Source: Denitromonas sp. (GTDB taxonomy: Bacteria > Pseudomonadota > Gammaproteobacteria > Burkholderiales > Rhodocyclaceae). Taken from it: a stretch of DNA of 64,000 bases. The stretch spans positions 124,001 to 188,000 of the forward strand of contig NZ_JAUCBR010000004.1 of the NCBI RefSeq assembly GCF_034676725.1. The letters run 5' to 3'. This document shows positions 1 to 8,741 of the stretch, piece by piece. Both the position numbers and the translations under genes were made by a program. Each line of letters starts with the position of its first letter. Position 1 is the stretch's first letter. The notes under the pieces are model-generated. The model was not told the origin of the DNA, did no database searches, and saw only the letters and a list, made by a program, of their open reading frames with translations.

Positions 1-429
1 GACAGCGCCGCGGCCATCGCCCGCCTCGAAGCCAAGATCGACAAGAACCTCAACGAATACGCCAAGCGCCCGCGCAAGAAGTTCATCGGCGCACGCACCA
101 AGGAATACCGCTTCGCCCAGTACGTGGAAGACTGGCGCCTCAAGATCGAGCGCGTCGGCACGCTCAACTACCCCGACTCGGCGCGCGGCAAGCTCTACGG
201 CAGCCTGCTGATGTCGGTGGTCATCCGCGCCGACGGCAGCGTCGAGTCGATCAACATCCACCGCTCCTCGGGCCACAAGGTGCTCGACAACGCGGCCCGG
301 CGCATCGTCGAACTGTCGGCGCCGTTCTCGCCCTTCCCGGCCAATATCCGCAAGGACACCGACATCCTCGAGATCACCCGCACCTGGAGCTTCACCAACG
401 CGGACGCACTCGAGACCAGCGCCAAATAG
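1..429 (+). CDS. TonB-family energy transducer, C-terminal part (5' end outside window)
   Basis: The reading frame is open from base 1 to the stop at 427-429, so this is the last 142 residues of a longer protein. It begins in a charged, helix-forming stretch (DSAAAIARLEAKIDKN) typical of the TonB linker. It ends in a TonB C-terminal fold with the YPDSARGK segment, a VVIRADGSV strand and a final TWSF strand. Such proteins pass proton-motive energy from an ExbB/ExbD-type complex to outer-membrane receptors. The internal GTG at 124 is not a real start because the conserved frame continues upstream. aroE follows after 53 bp. The family call is good; the substrate system cannot be told. Confidence 0.8.
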   Translation, partial: DSAAAIARLEAKIDKNLNEYAKRPRKKFIGARTKEYRFAQYVEDWRLKIERVGTLNYPDSARGKLYGSLLMSVVIRADGSVESINIHRSSGHKVLDNAARRIVELSAPFSPFPANIRKDTDILEITRTWSFTNADALETSAK

Positions 430-482
430 TCGGTACTGGCCAGCCACGATAAAATGGCGCTTTCCCACGCGCCCCCGGACCC

Positions 483-1316
483 ATGGACCGCTACGCCCTC
501 ATCGGCCACCCCGTCGCCCACAGCAAGTCGCCGGCCATCCATGCCGCCTTCGCCGCACAGACCGGTCAGGCGATGACCTACGCGCGCATTCTCGCCCCGC
601 TCGACGGCTTTGCCGACACCGTGCGCGCCTTCATCAATGAGGGCGGCCGCGGCATGAACGTCACCGTGCCCTTCAAGCTCGAAGCCTTCGCACTGGCCGA
701 CCACCTGTCGCCACGCGCCCGGGCGGCCGGCGCGGTCAACACCCTGAGCTTTCGCGCCGACGGCATCCATGGCGACAACACCGACGGCGTCGGCGTGGTG
801 CGCGACCTGGTCGTCAATCTCGGCTGCCCGCTGGCCGGGCGCCGGGTGCTGCTGCTGGGCGCCGGCGGCGCCGCACGCGGTGCGCTGCAACCCCTGATCG
901 AGGCCGGCCCGAGCGCACTGCACATCGCCAACCGCACCGCGGCCAAGGCCGTCGAGCTGGCCGAACAGTTCCACGCCATGGCCGGCGCGGTGCCGCTCAC
1001 TGCCGGCGGCTTTGACGAGATCGGCACCGCCGCCTTCGACGTGATCATCAACGCCACCTCGGCCAGCCTGTCGGCTGCCGCACCGGCCATCCCCGACACG
1101 GTGTACGCGCCCGGCGCCCTGGCCTACGACATGATGTACGGCAGCGCCCCCACCGCCTTCCTCGTCGCCGCGTCGGCCGCTGGCGCGAGCCGCAGCGCCG
1201 ACGGCCTGGGCATGCTCGTCGAGCAGGCGGCCGAAAGCTTCCTGATCTGGCGCGGCGTGCGCCCCGACACCACCGCGGTGCTGGCCTCCCTGCGCACGGC
1301 ACTGGCGGGCGGATGA
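483..1316 (+). CDS. aroE: Shikimate 5-dehydrogenase
   Basis: Reduces 3-dehydroshikimate to shikimate with NADPH in the cytoplasmic aromatic amino acid pathway. The 277 residues match the family length. Visible motifs are SKSPAIH (14-20, substrate binding), NVTVPFK (59-65, catalytic Lys65), GDNTDG (97-102, Asp101) and the glycine-rich NADP loop GAGGAARG (126-133). The stop overlaps the mtgA start in an ATGA at 1313-1316, implying translational coupling. The aroE-mtgA pair recurs in betaproteobacteria. No anomalies seen. Confidence 0.97.
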   Translation: MDRYALIGHPVAHSKSPAIHAAFAAQTGQAMTYARILAPLDGFADTVRAFINEGGRGMNVTVPFKLEAFALADHLSPRARAAGAVNTLSFRADGIHGDNTDGVGVVRDLVVNLGCPLAGRRVLLLGAGGAARGALQPLIEAGPSALHIANRTAAKAVELAEQFHAMAGAVPLTAGGFDEIGTAAFDVIINATSASLSAAAPAIPDTVYAPGALAYDMMYGSAPTAFLVAASAAGASRSADGLGMLVEQAAESFLIWRGVRPDTTAVLASLRTALAGG

Positions 1317-2005
1317 AGGCCATCGGCCGCTGGACGGGCGGCGCCCTGCTGCTCCTGCTCGCGGCCTTCGTGCTGTATGAGTGCTGGATCTTCGCCCATG
1401 TGCTGTGGTGGACCCGCAACGACCCGGACATGACCCGCTTCATGTCCCGCCAGCTGGCCGAGTTGCGCGAAGCCGACCCGGCGGCCCGCCTCAAGCACCA
1501 GTGGGTGCCCTACACGAAGATCTCCCGCCATCTCAAGCAGGCGGTAGTCGCCGCCGAGGACGACCGCTTTCTCGAACACGAGGGGTTCGACTGGGAAGGC
1601 ATCCAGCGCGCCATCGAAAAGAACCAGAAGCGCGGTGCCGCGGTGGCCGGCGGCTCGACCATCAGCCAGCAGCTGGCCAAGAACCTGTTTCTGTCGCCCT
1701 CGCGCAGCTATGTGCGCAAGGGCCAGGAAGCCATCGTCACGCTGATGATCGAGACCACCTGGAGCAAGCGGCGCATCCTCGAGGTGTATCTGAACGTGGT
1801 CGAGTGGGGCCGCGGTGTGTTCGGCGCCGAGGCGGCTGCCCACCACTACTACGGCATTCCGGCCGCCGCACTGGGGCCGGCGCAGGCGGCGCGACTGGCT
1901 GTGATGCTGCCCAACCCGCGCCGCTACGAGCGCCAGTTCGGGCCCCGCCTGGCCGCCCACGCCGAACGCATACAAGGGCGGATGCACCGCTCGCAAGTGC
2001 CCTGA
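1313..2005 (+). CDS. mtgA: Monofunctional biosynthetic peptidoglycan transglycosylase
   Basis: Polymerises lipid II glycan strands at the inner membrane. The 230-residue protein has one N-terminal membrane helix (about 8-30) and then a GT51 domain. That domain has the AAEDDRFLEHEG catalytic-Glu motif (Glu82), GGSTISQQLAKNLF (113-126) and the downstream RILEVYLNVVEWG motif. There is no penicillin-binding transpeptidase domain, which separates it from class A PBPs. It overlaps aroE by 4 bp and is probably translated from the same mRNA. Confidence 0.96.
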   Translation: MKAIGRWTGGALLLLLAAFVLYECWIFAHVLWWTRNDPDMTRFMSRQLAELREADPAARLKHQWVPYTKISRHLKQAVVAAEDDRFLEHEGFDWEGIQRAIEKNQKRGAAVAGGSTISQQLAKNLFLSPSRSYVRKGQEAIVTLMIETTWSKRRILEVYLNVVEWGRGVFGAEAAAHHYYGIPAAALGPAQAARLAVMLPNPRRYERQFGPRLAAHAERIQGRMHRSQVP

Positions 2006-2101
2006 TCCGGCCCTAAAGCGTCATCGCACCCCCGGGGCAAAGCACGTACAATGGCCCCCGCCAAAACCTGCCGCCCCCTTTAGCGCCGCGGAATCCACCC
2101 C

Positions 2102-3538
2102 ATGTCCGAGCTCGAGCAACCTCGCGAGAATGTCCAGGCGCACCTCAAGGAGGTGCAGGACCTGCTGCGCCGGCAGTCGCTGGTCGAGACGCTCGTGCAC
2201 CGCCAGGAGATGCCGCGCCACGAACTGGTCGACGCGCTGGTGCACCGCCAGCATGTGGCCGAGCTGACGCAAAAGCTCGACGAGCTGCACCCGGCCGACA
2301 TCGCCTACATTCTCGAAGCCCTGCCGGTCGACGAGCGCCTGTTCGTCTGGGATCTGGTCAAGGCCGAGCGCGACGGCGAGATCCTGCTCGAAGTCTCCGA
2401 CGCGGTCCGTGAATCGCTGATCGAGACCATGGCGCACGAGGAGCTCAAGGCCGCGGCCGAGCAGCTCGACGCCGACGAACTGGCCGACCTCGCGCCCGAC
2501 CTGCCCGACTCGGTGATGGAGGACGTGTACCTGTCGCTGGACGTGGAGGAGCGCGCCCAGCTGCGCGCCGCCATGTCCTACCCCGAGGGCACCGTCGGCG
2601 CGCTGATGGACTTCGACATGGTGACAGTGCGCGAGGATGTGCGCCTCGAAGTCGTGCTGCGCTACCTGCGCCGCTTCGAGGAGCTGCCCGACCACACCGA
2701 CAAGCTCTACGTGGTCGACCGCAACGAGGCCGTGCGCGGCGTGCTCTCGCTCGGGCGCATGCTGGTGTGCGACCCCGAGGCGCTGGTGTCGGAGATCATG
2801 GACGACGACCCGCTCAAGCTGCGCCCGGACGACAAGGCCGAAGACGCGGCCACCGCCTTCGAGCGCTACGACCTGGTGTCCGCACCGGTGGTCTCCGCCG
2901 ACGACCGGCTCATCGGCCGGGTCACGGTGGCGGCGGTGGTCGACTACATTCGGGAAGAATCCGAGGTCGAGCTGCTCAACCAGGCCGGTCTGCGCGAGGA
3001 GGAAGACATCTTCGCCCCGGTGCTCGACTCGGTGCGCAACCGCTGGGCCTGGCTGGCGGTCAACCTGGTCACCGCCTTCATCGCCTCACGGGTCATTGGC
3101 GTGTTTGAAGGCGCAATCGAAAAGCTGGTCGCGCTGGCCGCGCTGATGCCCATCGTCGCCGGCATCGGCGGCAATTCGGGCAACCAGACCATCACCATGA
3201 TCGTGCGCGCCATGGCGGTCGGCCAGATCAGCCACGAGAGCGGCAGACGCCTGCTCAAGAAGGAAGTCGGTGTGGCCCTGATCAACGGCCTGGTATGGGG
3301 CGGGCTGCTCGGCGTGATGGCCTGGTGGCTCTACAGCAACGCCGAGCTGGGCCTGGTCATGACCCTGGCCACCACGCTCAACCTGCTGCTGGCCGCCAGC
3401 ATGGGGGTCATCATCCCCACCACCATGCAGCGCCTCGGTCGCGACCCGGCGCTTGGCGCCAGCGTCATGATCACCGCCTGTACCGACTCAGGCGGCTTCT
3501 TCATCTTCCTCGGGCTGGCGTCGATCTTCCTGTTGTAG
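2102..3538 (+). CDS. mgtE: Magnesium transporter MgtE
   Basis: Inner-membrane Mg2+ channel of 478 residues, the usual length. It has an acidic N-domain of helical repeats (about 30-140), a pair of CBS domains (about 150-275) that sense intracellular Mg2+, and a five-helix pore domain from about residue 305. The pore signature GIGGNSGNQT lies near residue 354. The 96 bp upstream of the ATG show no M-box-like leader. The last 51 bp are overlapped by the convergent hydrolase gene on the other strand. Confidence 0.95.
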   Translation: MSELEQPRENVQAHLKEVQDLLRRQSLVETLVHRQEMPRHELVDALVHRQHVAELTQKLDELHPADIAYILEALPVDERLFVWDLVKAERDGEILLEVSDAVRESLIETMAHEELKAAAEQLDADELADLAPDLPDSVMEDVYLSLDVEERAQLRAAMSYPEGTVGALMDFDMVTVREDVRLEVVLRYLRRFEELPDHTDKLYVVDRNEAVRGVLSLGRMLVCDPEALVSEIMDDDPLKLRPDDKAEDAATAFERYDLVSAPVVSADDRLIGRVTVAAVVDYIREESEVELLNQAGLREEEDIFAPVLDSVRNRWAWLAVNLVTAFIASRVIGVFEGAIEKLVALAALMPIVAGIGGNSGNQTITMIVRAMAVGQISHESGRRLLKKEVGVALINGLVWGGLLGVMAWWLYSNAELGLVMTLATTLNLLLAASMGVIIPTTMQRLGRDPALGASVMITACTDSGGFFIFLGLASIFLL

Positions 3539-4399
3539 CCCGGCGGCCAGAAAGGCCACCGACCGGGCAATCACCTCCGGCGCGCGCAGCACCCGGTGGT
3601 GGCCATGCCCCCGCGTCGCCATGGTCTCGCTGCCCGGCCAGGCCGCGTGCAGCGTGGCCAGATGGCTGAAGTCCACCTCCTGGTCGTCCGCGTCGTGTAC
3701 GAACATCGCCCGGGTCCGGTCCACCGGCAGCCCCTGCAGCGCGTCGATCTCGGCAATCGGCCGGTAGCGGCGCTCCAGGCGCCCGCGCAACGACTGATGC
3801 GCACGCCGCCCCAGCCCCACCCGTCGCGACAGGGTCTGGAGATGCCGGTCGAAATTCCCCGGCGACCCGATCAACACCAGTGCATCCACCGGCAGGCCCT
3901 CGCGCACGGCATGCAATGCGCCGGCCGCCCCCATCGAGTGCGCCACCACGGCGGTCACATCCGGCATCGCCGCGGTCACGGCCCGCAGACCCGCGATGAA
4001 ATCGGGCAAGGTGCCAGCCCGCCCCTCGCTGTCGCCGTGCCCCAGCTGGTCGAACAGGGTCACCGCGAAGCCGGCGCCCAGCAAGGGCGCGATCCAGCCG
4101 GCCAACTGCCCGCCATAGCCGCCCCAGCCATGCACCAGCACCACCCGCGGACGCCCCGGCGCGCCAAAATGCCACACCGCCATGCGGTGGCCGTCCACCA
4201 TGATCCGTTCCGGTTGCCCCCAGGCACTGAGCACCTCGCCGGCGCGCCCGCGCTTGCGCGGCGGCCGCAGCAACAGCGCCTCGGCCCGTCGCGCCGTCCA
4301 GCCCGGAAACACCCGCGCGCTGAGCGCCACCCAGCGACGCTGGCCGGGCGTGAGCAATTCAATACGATCGGTCGTGCTTTTTTTGGGCAAATTTTTCAT
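3488..4399 (-). CDS. Alpha/beta-fold hydrolase
   Basis: A 303-residue serine hydrolase of unknown substrate. The oxyanion-hole motif HGWGG is at 90-94, the nucleophile elbow AHSMG at 153-157 (Ser155), with a downstream HDADDQ acid region and a GHGHH stretch supplying the catalytic His. It follows the TetR regulator by 38 bp on the same strand and is its probable regulatory target. The C-terminus (QQEDRRQPEEDEEAA) is low-complexity and lies antisense to the end of mgtE, so a shorter ancestral protein may have extended into its neighbour. Confidence 0.85.
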   Translation of the reverse strand: MKNLPKKSTTDRIELLTPGQRRWVALSARVFPGWTARRAEALLLRPPRKRGRAGEVLSAWGQPERIMVDGHRMAVWHFGAPGRPRVVLVHGWGGYGGQLAGWIAPLLGAGFAVTLFDQLGHGDSEGRAGTLPDFIAGLRAVTAAMPDVTAVVAHSMGAAGALHAVREGLPVDALVLIGSPGNFDRHLQTLSRRVGLGRRAHQSLRGRLERRYRPIAEIDALQGLPVDRTRAMFVHDADDQEVDFSHLATLHAAWPGSETMATRGHGHHRVLRAPEVIARSVAFLAAGLQQEDRRQPEEDEEAA

Positions 4400-4437
4400 G
4401 ATGCCTCTCTCTGTCGAAGAACCGGCGCCGACAGGCG

Positions 4438-5043
4438 TCAGTGGGTTGCCGGGCTCACCCGGCTGCGTGCGATCAGTTCGCTGAAGCTGCGCTGCGCCAT
4501 GGCGCGGGTGCTGACGTCGCCGAGCAGACGGCGCCGGTAGTAGGTAACAAACACGATGCCCAGCATGTCGAAGACGAACTGCGCCAGGTCGAGATCGGCG
4601 CGGAACTCGCCCTCCGCCACCGCCAGGCTCACCGTGCGGGTCAGTTCCCGCTCCAGTTGCCGGTAGTGGGCGATGACCACATCCCGCACCGGGCCGGGTT
4701 TGTCGTCAAACTCCAGCGCCGCCGACTGCAGCGGACAACCACCGCCCCAGCCGCCCCGATCGACCCAGGTCAGCCAGTTGCCGAGCAGCGCCTCAAGACG
4801 CGGCACCCCGCGCGGTGCCTTGAGCGCCGGCAGGAACACCAGTTCGGTAAAGCGCGCCGCCGCCGCCTCGATGGCGGCGATCTGCAGATCTTCGCGTGAG
4901 CCGAAGTGCGCGAACAGCCCGCTCTTGGACATGCCCACCCGGTCGGCCAGCGCCCCGATCGACAGCGACTCGAAGCCTGCTTCGCAGGCCATGGCCACTG
5001 CCGCATCGAGGATGGTCTGCCGGGTGCGTTCGCCTTTGTTCAT
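4438..5043 (-). CDS. TetR/AcrR-family transcriptional regulator
   Basis: A 201-residue regulator with an N-terminal helix-turn-helix. The signature is TRQTILDAAVAMACEAGF followed by IGALADRVGMSKSGLFAHFGSRE (about 8-50). A variable ligand/dimer domain follows. A perfect 12-bp palindrome, GAACGATCGTTC, lies 15 bp upstream of the start, consistent with autoregulation. The gene heads a two-gene unit with the hydrolase. The inducing ligand cannot be read from sequence. Confidence 0.92.
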   Translation of the reverse strand: MNKGERTRQTILDAAVAMACEAGFESLSIGALADRVGMSKSGLFAHFGSREDLQIAAIEAAAARFTELVFLPALKAPRGVPRLEALLGNWLTWVDRGGWGGGCPLQSAALEFDDKPGPVRDVVIAHYRQLERELTRTVSLAVAEGEFRADLDLAQFVFDMLGIVFVTYYRRRLLGDVSTRAMAQRSFSELIARSRVSPATH

Positions 5044-5057
5044 ACGCTCACATTATC

Positions 5058-5069
5058 GAACGATCGTTC
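5058..5069. promoter_or_regulatory. Candidate TetR operator (palindrome GAACGATCGTTC)
   Basis: Perfect 12-bp inverted repeat between the hemL stop and the tetR start, inside the only promoter space tetR has. A near-identical GAATGATCGTTC occurs in front of the second tetR at 24157-24168, which supports a TetR-family operator rather than chance. Confidence 0.6.
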
Positions 5070-5087
5070 TTTTATCAAGCCTTCTTT

Positions 5088-6372
5088 TCAGGCCGCCATG
5101 CCAGCGAACACCCGATCGGCCGCCGCCAGCGTGGCGTCGATGTCGGCGTCGGTGTGCGCCGCCGACACAAATCCGGCCTCGAAGGCCGACGGCGCAAAAT
5201 AGTGGCCGGCGTCGAGCATGGCGTGGAAGAACTGGTTGAAGCGGTTGCGATCGGAAGCCATCACGTCGGCGAAGGACTGTGGCAGCGCGTCGGCAAAATA
5301 GAAGCCGAACATGCCGCCGAAGGACTGCGCGCAGAAGGTGATGCCATGCCGTTTGGCCGCTGCCTGCAGGCCGTTCGACCAGCTGCGTGGTACGCGTTTC
5401 AAGACCTTCGTAGAAACCCGGCGCCTGGATCAGCTTGAGCGAGGCCAGCCCCGCCGCCACCGCCACCGGGCTGCCCGACAGCGTACCGGCCTGGTAGACC
5501 GAGCCCAGCGGTGCGATCTTTTCCATGATGTCGCGACGGCCGCCAAAGGCGCCCACCGGCATGCCGCCGCCGATGACCTTGCCCAGCGTGGTCAGGTCCG
5601 GCGTGATGCCGACCACGCCCTGCACGCCACGCGGCCCGACGCGGAAACCGGTCATCACCTCATCGAAAATCAGCACCGCGCCATGCGCCGTGCACAACTG
5701 GCGCAGCAGGTGCAGGAAACGATCGCTCGGGCGGATCAGGTTCATGTTGCCGGCAAAGGGCTCGACGATGACCGCGGCGATGCTGTCGCCCTTGGCACGG
5801 AAGGTTTCTTCGAGCTGCTCGGGGTTGTTGTAGTCGAGCACCAGGGTGTGCTTGGCGAAGTCCTCGGGCACGCCACCGGAGGACGGGTTGCCAAAGGTCA
5901 GCAGACCGGAGCCAGCCTTGACCAGCAGGCAGTCGGCATGGCCGTGGTAGCAGCCCTCGAACTTGATGATGGTGTCGCGGCCGGTAAAGCCGCGCGCCAG
6001 CCGGATGGCACTCATCGTCGCCTCGGTGCCGGAGCTGACCAGACGCACCATGTCCAGGCTGGGCAGATGCGCGCACAGTTGCTCGGCAATCTCCACTTCG
6101 GCCTCGGTCGGCGCACCGAAGGACAGGCCCTTCAGCGCCGCCTCGCGCACCGCCTCGACGATGGCCGGATGGGCATGGCCGGCGATGGCCGGCCCCCAGG
6201 AGCCGACATAGTCGATATAGGCCGCACCGTCGGCGTCCCACATGCGGGCGCCTTCGGCCCGGGCGATGAAGCGCGGAAAGCCGCCGACCGAGCCAAAGGC
6301 CCGCACCGGGGAATTGACGCCGCCGGGAATGACGGCCTGGGCACGACTGAACAAGGTTTCGTTTCGACTCAT
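5088..6372 (-). pseudogene. hemL: Glutamate-1-semialdehyde 2,1-aminomutase, frameshifted
   Basis: PLP enzyme converting glutamate-1-semialdehyde to 5-aminolevulinate in C5 haem biosynthesis. The frame from 6372 shows the family N-terminus (FSRAQAVIPGGVNSPVRAFG), the PLP region (FDEVMTGFR) and the active-site lysine context TLGKVIGGGMPVGAFGG. It leaves the conserved frame near 5373. The C-terminal part (GLQAAAKRHGITFCAQSFGG to AADRVFAGMAA) continues in another frame to 5088. Deleting one A from GTCGAAC (GTTCGAC on + at 5373-5379) joins them into a 427-residue protein of normal length. hemL is normally essential where the C5 route is the only one, so a sequencing error or very recent mutation is likely. 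Confidence 0.88.
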
Positions 6373-6414
6373 GGATTCTTCCTGATAGGTTGTTCGTGAG
6401 ACCGCATCATGCGG

Positions 6415-7065
6415 TCAGGCCTGTTCGGACGGCGCGCTGTCGAACATCGTGCGATACGCCGCCGCACGCGCGGCCACATCGGCCGCCATGAAAACATCAC
6501 TGATCACCGCAAGCAAGTCGGCACCGGCGGCCACCAGCGGCGGTGCGTTGTCGAGCGTGATCCCGCCGATGGCCGCAATGGGCACGCCGCAGCGCGCCCG
6601 CGCCTCGGCCAGCACGGCCGGCGTGGCCACCACCGCCTGCGGTTTGCTCGGCGACGGATACATGGCACCGAAGGCCACATAGTCGGCACCGAGCGCGACC
6701 GCCGATTCGGCCCGCGCCACGTCGTTGTAGCAGGTCACGCCGAGAATGCGATCCGGCCCGAGCCGCGCGCGCGCCGCATCGAGGGCGCCGTCGTCACGCC
6801 CCAGATGAACACCATCGGCATCCACCGCCAGGGCCAGTTCGAGGTCATCGTTGATGATCAGCGGCACCCCGGCCGCCCGGCACAGCGCGCGCAGGCCCGA
6901 TGCCTCGGCGTGGCGCCGTGCAGTATCGGCCGACTTGTCGCGGTACTGGAGCAAGGCCGGCCGTGCGCGCAACGCCGCCTCGGCCGCCGCGAGCAATCGC
7001 GTGCTGTCTGCCCACTCGGGGGTCACCAGATACAGCCCGCGCAAGGGATTCGCCGGCCGCCTCAT
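6415..7065 (-). CDS. thiE: Thiamine-phosphate synthase
   Basis: Joins HMP-pyrophosphate to thiazole phosphate to give thiamine phosphate. The 216-residue TIM barrel carries LQYRDKSAD (pyrophosphate site), the NDD metal motif in PLIINDDLELA, DGVHLGRDD and the glycine-rich IAAIGGITLDNA. Its start overlaps the thiD stop by 4 bp, so the two are coupled. No TPP riboswitch is recognisable upstream of the pair. Confidence 0.95.
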   Translation of the reverse strand: MRRPANPLRGLYLVTPEWADSTRLLAAAEAALRARPALLQYRDKSADTARRHAEASGLRALCRAAGVPLIINDDLELALAVDADGVHLGRDDGALDAARARLGPDRILGVTCYNDVARAESAVALGADYVAFGAMYPSPSKPQAVVATPAVLAEARARCGVPIAAIGGITLDNAPPLVAAGADLLAVISDVFMAADVAARAAAYRTMFDSAPSEQA

Positions 7066-7856
7066 GAGCCCTGCCCGCGATCGGCCACCGCCGTACCCAT
7101 GCCCAGGCGCAAGGCGCGGGCCTCGGCCGCATGCGCAAAACGCAAGGCCGCCGGGACCGACGCTGCCAGGTCGCCGCCGTGGGCGATCAACGCCGCCAGG
7201 GCCGCCGACACCGAACTCGACAGGCCGAGCACCGGTTGCGGTGCGCGGGCAAACGCGTCGCGGCGCAGCACGCCATCACGACCGTGCAGCAAATGCACCA
7301 CCTGCCCGCCCCCCGGCGCGCCCAGCACCAGCACATGCGCCGCCCCGGCGGCACACAGGGCGGCCCCAAGATCCTCAACACGCAACTGGGCCTCATCGCC
7401 TTCGAAGCTCGATCCCACCAGCCGGCGAGACACCCCGGCGTCGGCCACCAGCACAGCGGCTTGAGGGAGCAGCAGCTCGACCGCCGCGGCCAGCGGCGAG
7501 TCGTCGCCATCGTCCTCGTGCAGCATCAGTGACGGCGCCTCAAGCACCAGCGGCACCTCGCCATAGTCGGCCACCAGGGCGGCGAGCGCCACCAGCAGGC
7601 CGACCGAGCCGGGCACGCTCAGCTTGATCGCGGCGACCGGAACATCCTCGAGGATCATGCGCGCCTGGTCGAGGACGAGTTCCGGGTCGAGCGCGACCCG
7701 GCCGTCGAATTGCGCGGTGTCGCGCAGGCACATTTCGGAAACGACGCTCAGCGGATAGGCCCCGTGGCGCGCGACCGACAGCACGTCGGCGGCCACCCCG
7801 GAAGCGGAGGTCGGGTCGGCAGGGCCGATGACAAGCACAGCAGGAACATGACGCAT
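7062..7856 (-). CDS. thiD: Hydroxymethylpyrimidine/phosphomethylpyrimidine kinase
   Basis: Ribokinase-fold enzyme that phosphorylates HMP and HMP-P for thiamine synthesis. The start at 7856 (MRHVPAVLVIGPADPTSASG) puts the family N-terminus first and has a GGGAGA ribosome site 6-7 bp upstream; the longer open frame to 8039 has no homologous character. It is 264 residues. The sequence is somewhat divergent: the usual GxDxSGGAG is GPADPTSASG, and the C-terminal anion-hole region reads LGLSSSVSAALAAL. Function is inferred from fold features and the thiE partner. Confidence 0.82.
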   Translation of the reverse strand: MRHVPAVLVIGPADPTSASGVAADVLSVARHGAYPLSVVSEMCLRDTAQFDGRVALDPELVLDQARMILEDVPVAAIKLSVPGSVGLLVALAALVADYGEVPLVLEAPSLMLHEDDGDDSPLAAAVELLLPQAAVLVADAGVSRRLVGSSFEGDEAQLRVEDLGAALCAAGAAHVLVLGAPGGGQVVHLLHGRDGVLRRDAFARAPQPVLGLSSSVSAALAALIAHGGDLAASVPAALRFAHAAEARALRLGMGTAVADRGQGS

Positions 7857-8056
7857 CAATTTCTCCCGCCTCGGACCGGGCGGACCGCCGCGCACTGGCA
7901 TGCGCGGCAAAATACGGTAAGATGCCGCAGATTTTAGCACTCCGCGCCACAGGACACCCGCGTTCCCGCGAGCGTGGCCGGAACCGCTCCCCACGGAGAA
8001 CCGGCCCGCCCCGTCGTCGCGGCGAGGCCACGACACCAAGGCGGATCACAACATCA

Positions 8057-8236
8057 ATGCCCGAGACTGAATTCAAGACTTACATGTGCCTGATCTGCGG
8101 CTTCATCTACGATGAAGCGGCCGGCCTCCCCGACGAAGGCATTGCCCCGGGAACACGCTGGGAAGACATCCCGCCCAACTGGACATGCCCCGAGTGCGAG
8201 GCGCGCAAGGAAGATTTCGAGATGGTCGAAATCTGA
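8057..8236 (+). CDS. rubA: Rubredoxin
   Basis: Small Fe(Cys)4 electron carrier of 59 residues. It has the two knuckles CLICG (residues 14-18) and CPECEA, with YDEAAGLPDEGI and WEDIPPNWTCP between them, the diagnostic rubredoxin core. The ATG at 8057 is chosen because the protein then has the usual length; the frame is open further upstream. It sits directly before pilG, a conserved neighbourhood in this group. A role specific to pili is not implied. Confidence 0.95.
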   Translation: MPETEFKTYMCLICGFIYDEAAGLPDEGIAPGTRWEDIPPNWTCPECEARKEDFEMVEI

Positions 8237-8334
8237 ATTGCCCTAAAGATGCAAAATGCTTGTCCGATAGTGATAGACGATAAGGCTTCGCGCAGCGCCG
8301 CCATTCCTGGCGCAAACCGATACGCAGGGTGACT

Positions 8335-8730
8335 ATGGTTGATCTGACCGGACTGAAAGTCATGGTGATTGATGACAGCAACACCATTCGACGCAGCGCA
8401 GAGATCTTTCTCGCGCAGGCGGGCTGCCAGGTGGTGCTCGCCGAGGACGGCTTCGACGCGCTCGCCAAGATTGCCGATCACCGCCCGGACGTCATTTTCG
8501 TCGACATCATGATGCCGCGCCTCGACGGCTACCAGACCTGCGCCCTGATCAAGAAAAACGCCCGACTGACCAAGACGCCGGTCGTCATGCTCTCCTCCAA
8601 GGACGGCCTGTTCGATCGTGCCCGCGGGCGCATGGTCGGTTCCGACGAATACCTGACCAAGCCATTCACCAAAGACAGTCTGCTGCGGGCCGTCGCCACC
8701 CACGGCGCGGCCCCTCAATCTACCGAGTGA
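8335..8730 (+). CDS. pilG: Twitching motility response regulator PilG
   Basis: Stand-alone CheY-like receiver of the Pil-Chp pathway. The acidic pocket and phosphoacceptor are in VMVIDDSN and VIFVDIMMPRLDG; the conserved Lys is in EYLTKPF. The ATG at 8335 is preferred over the GTG at 8329 because AGGGTGA lies a suitable distance upstream. It is about 131 residues. First gene of the tight pilG-pilH-pilI-pilJ-chpA run. Confidence 0.93.
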   Translation: MVDLTGLKVMVIDDSNTIRRSAEIFLAQAGCQVVLAEDGFDALAKIADHRPDVIFVDIMMPRLDGYQTCALIKKNARLTKTPVVMLSSKDGLFDRARGRMVGSDEYLTKPFTKDSLLRAVATHGAAPQSTE

Positions 8731-8741
8731 GTTGAATTTCC

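Noticed and set aside
5373..5379. Programmed ribosomal frameshifting in hemL, photolyase and acyl-CoA synthetase
   Set aside because: No slippery heptamer or stimulatory element is evident. These families are not known to use recoding, and the identical lesion favours sequence error.
7857..8056. TPP riboswitch before thiD-thiE
   Set aside because: No CTGAGA or ACCCTTTGA-type thi-box elements could be found on the - strand leader.
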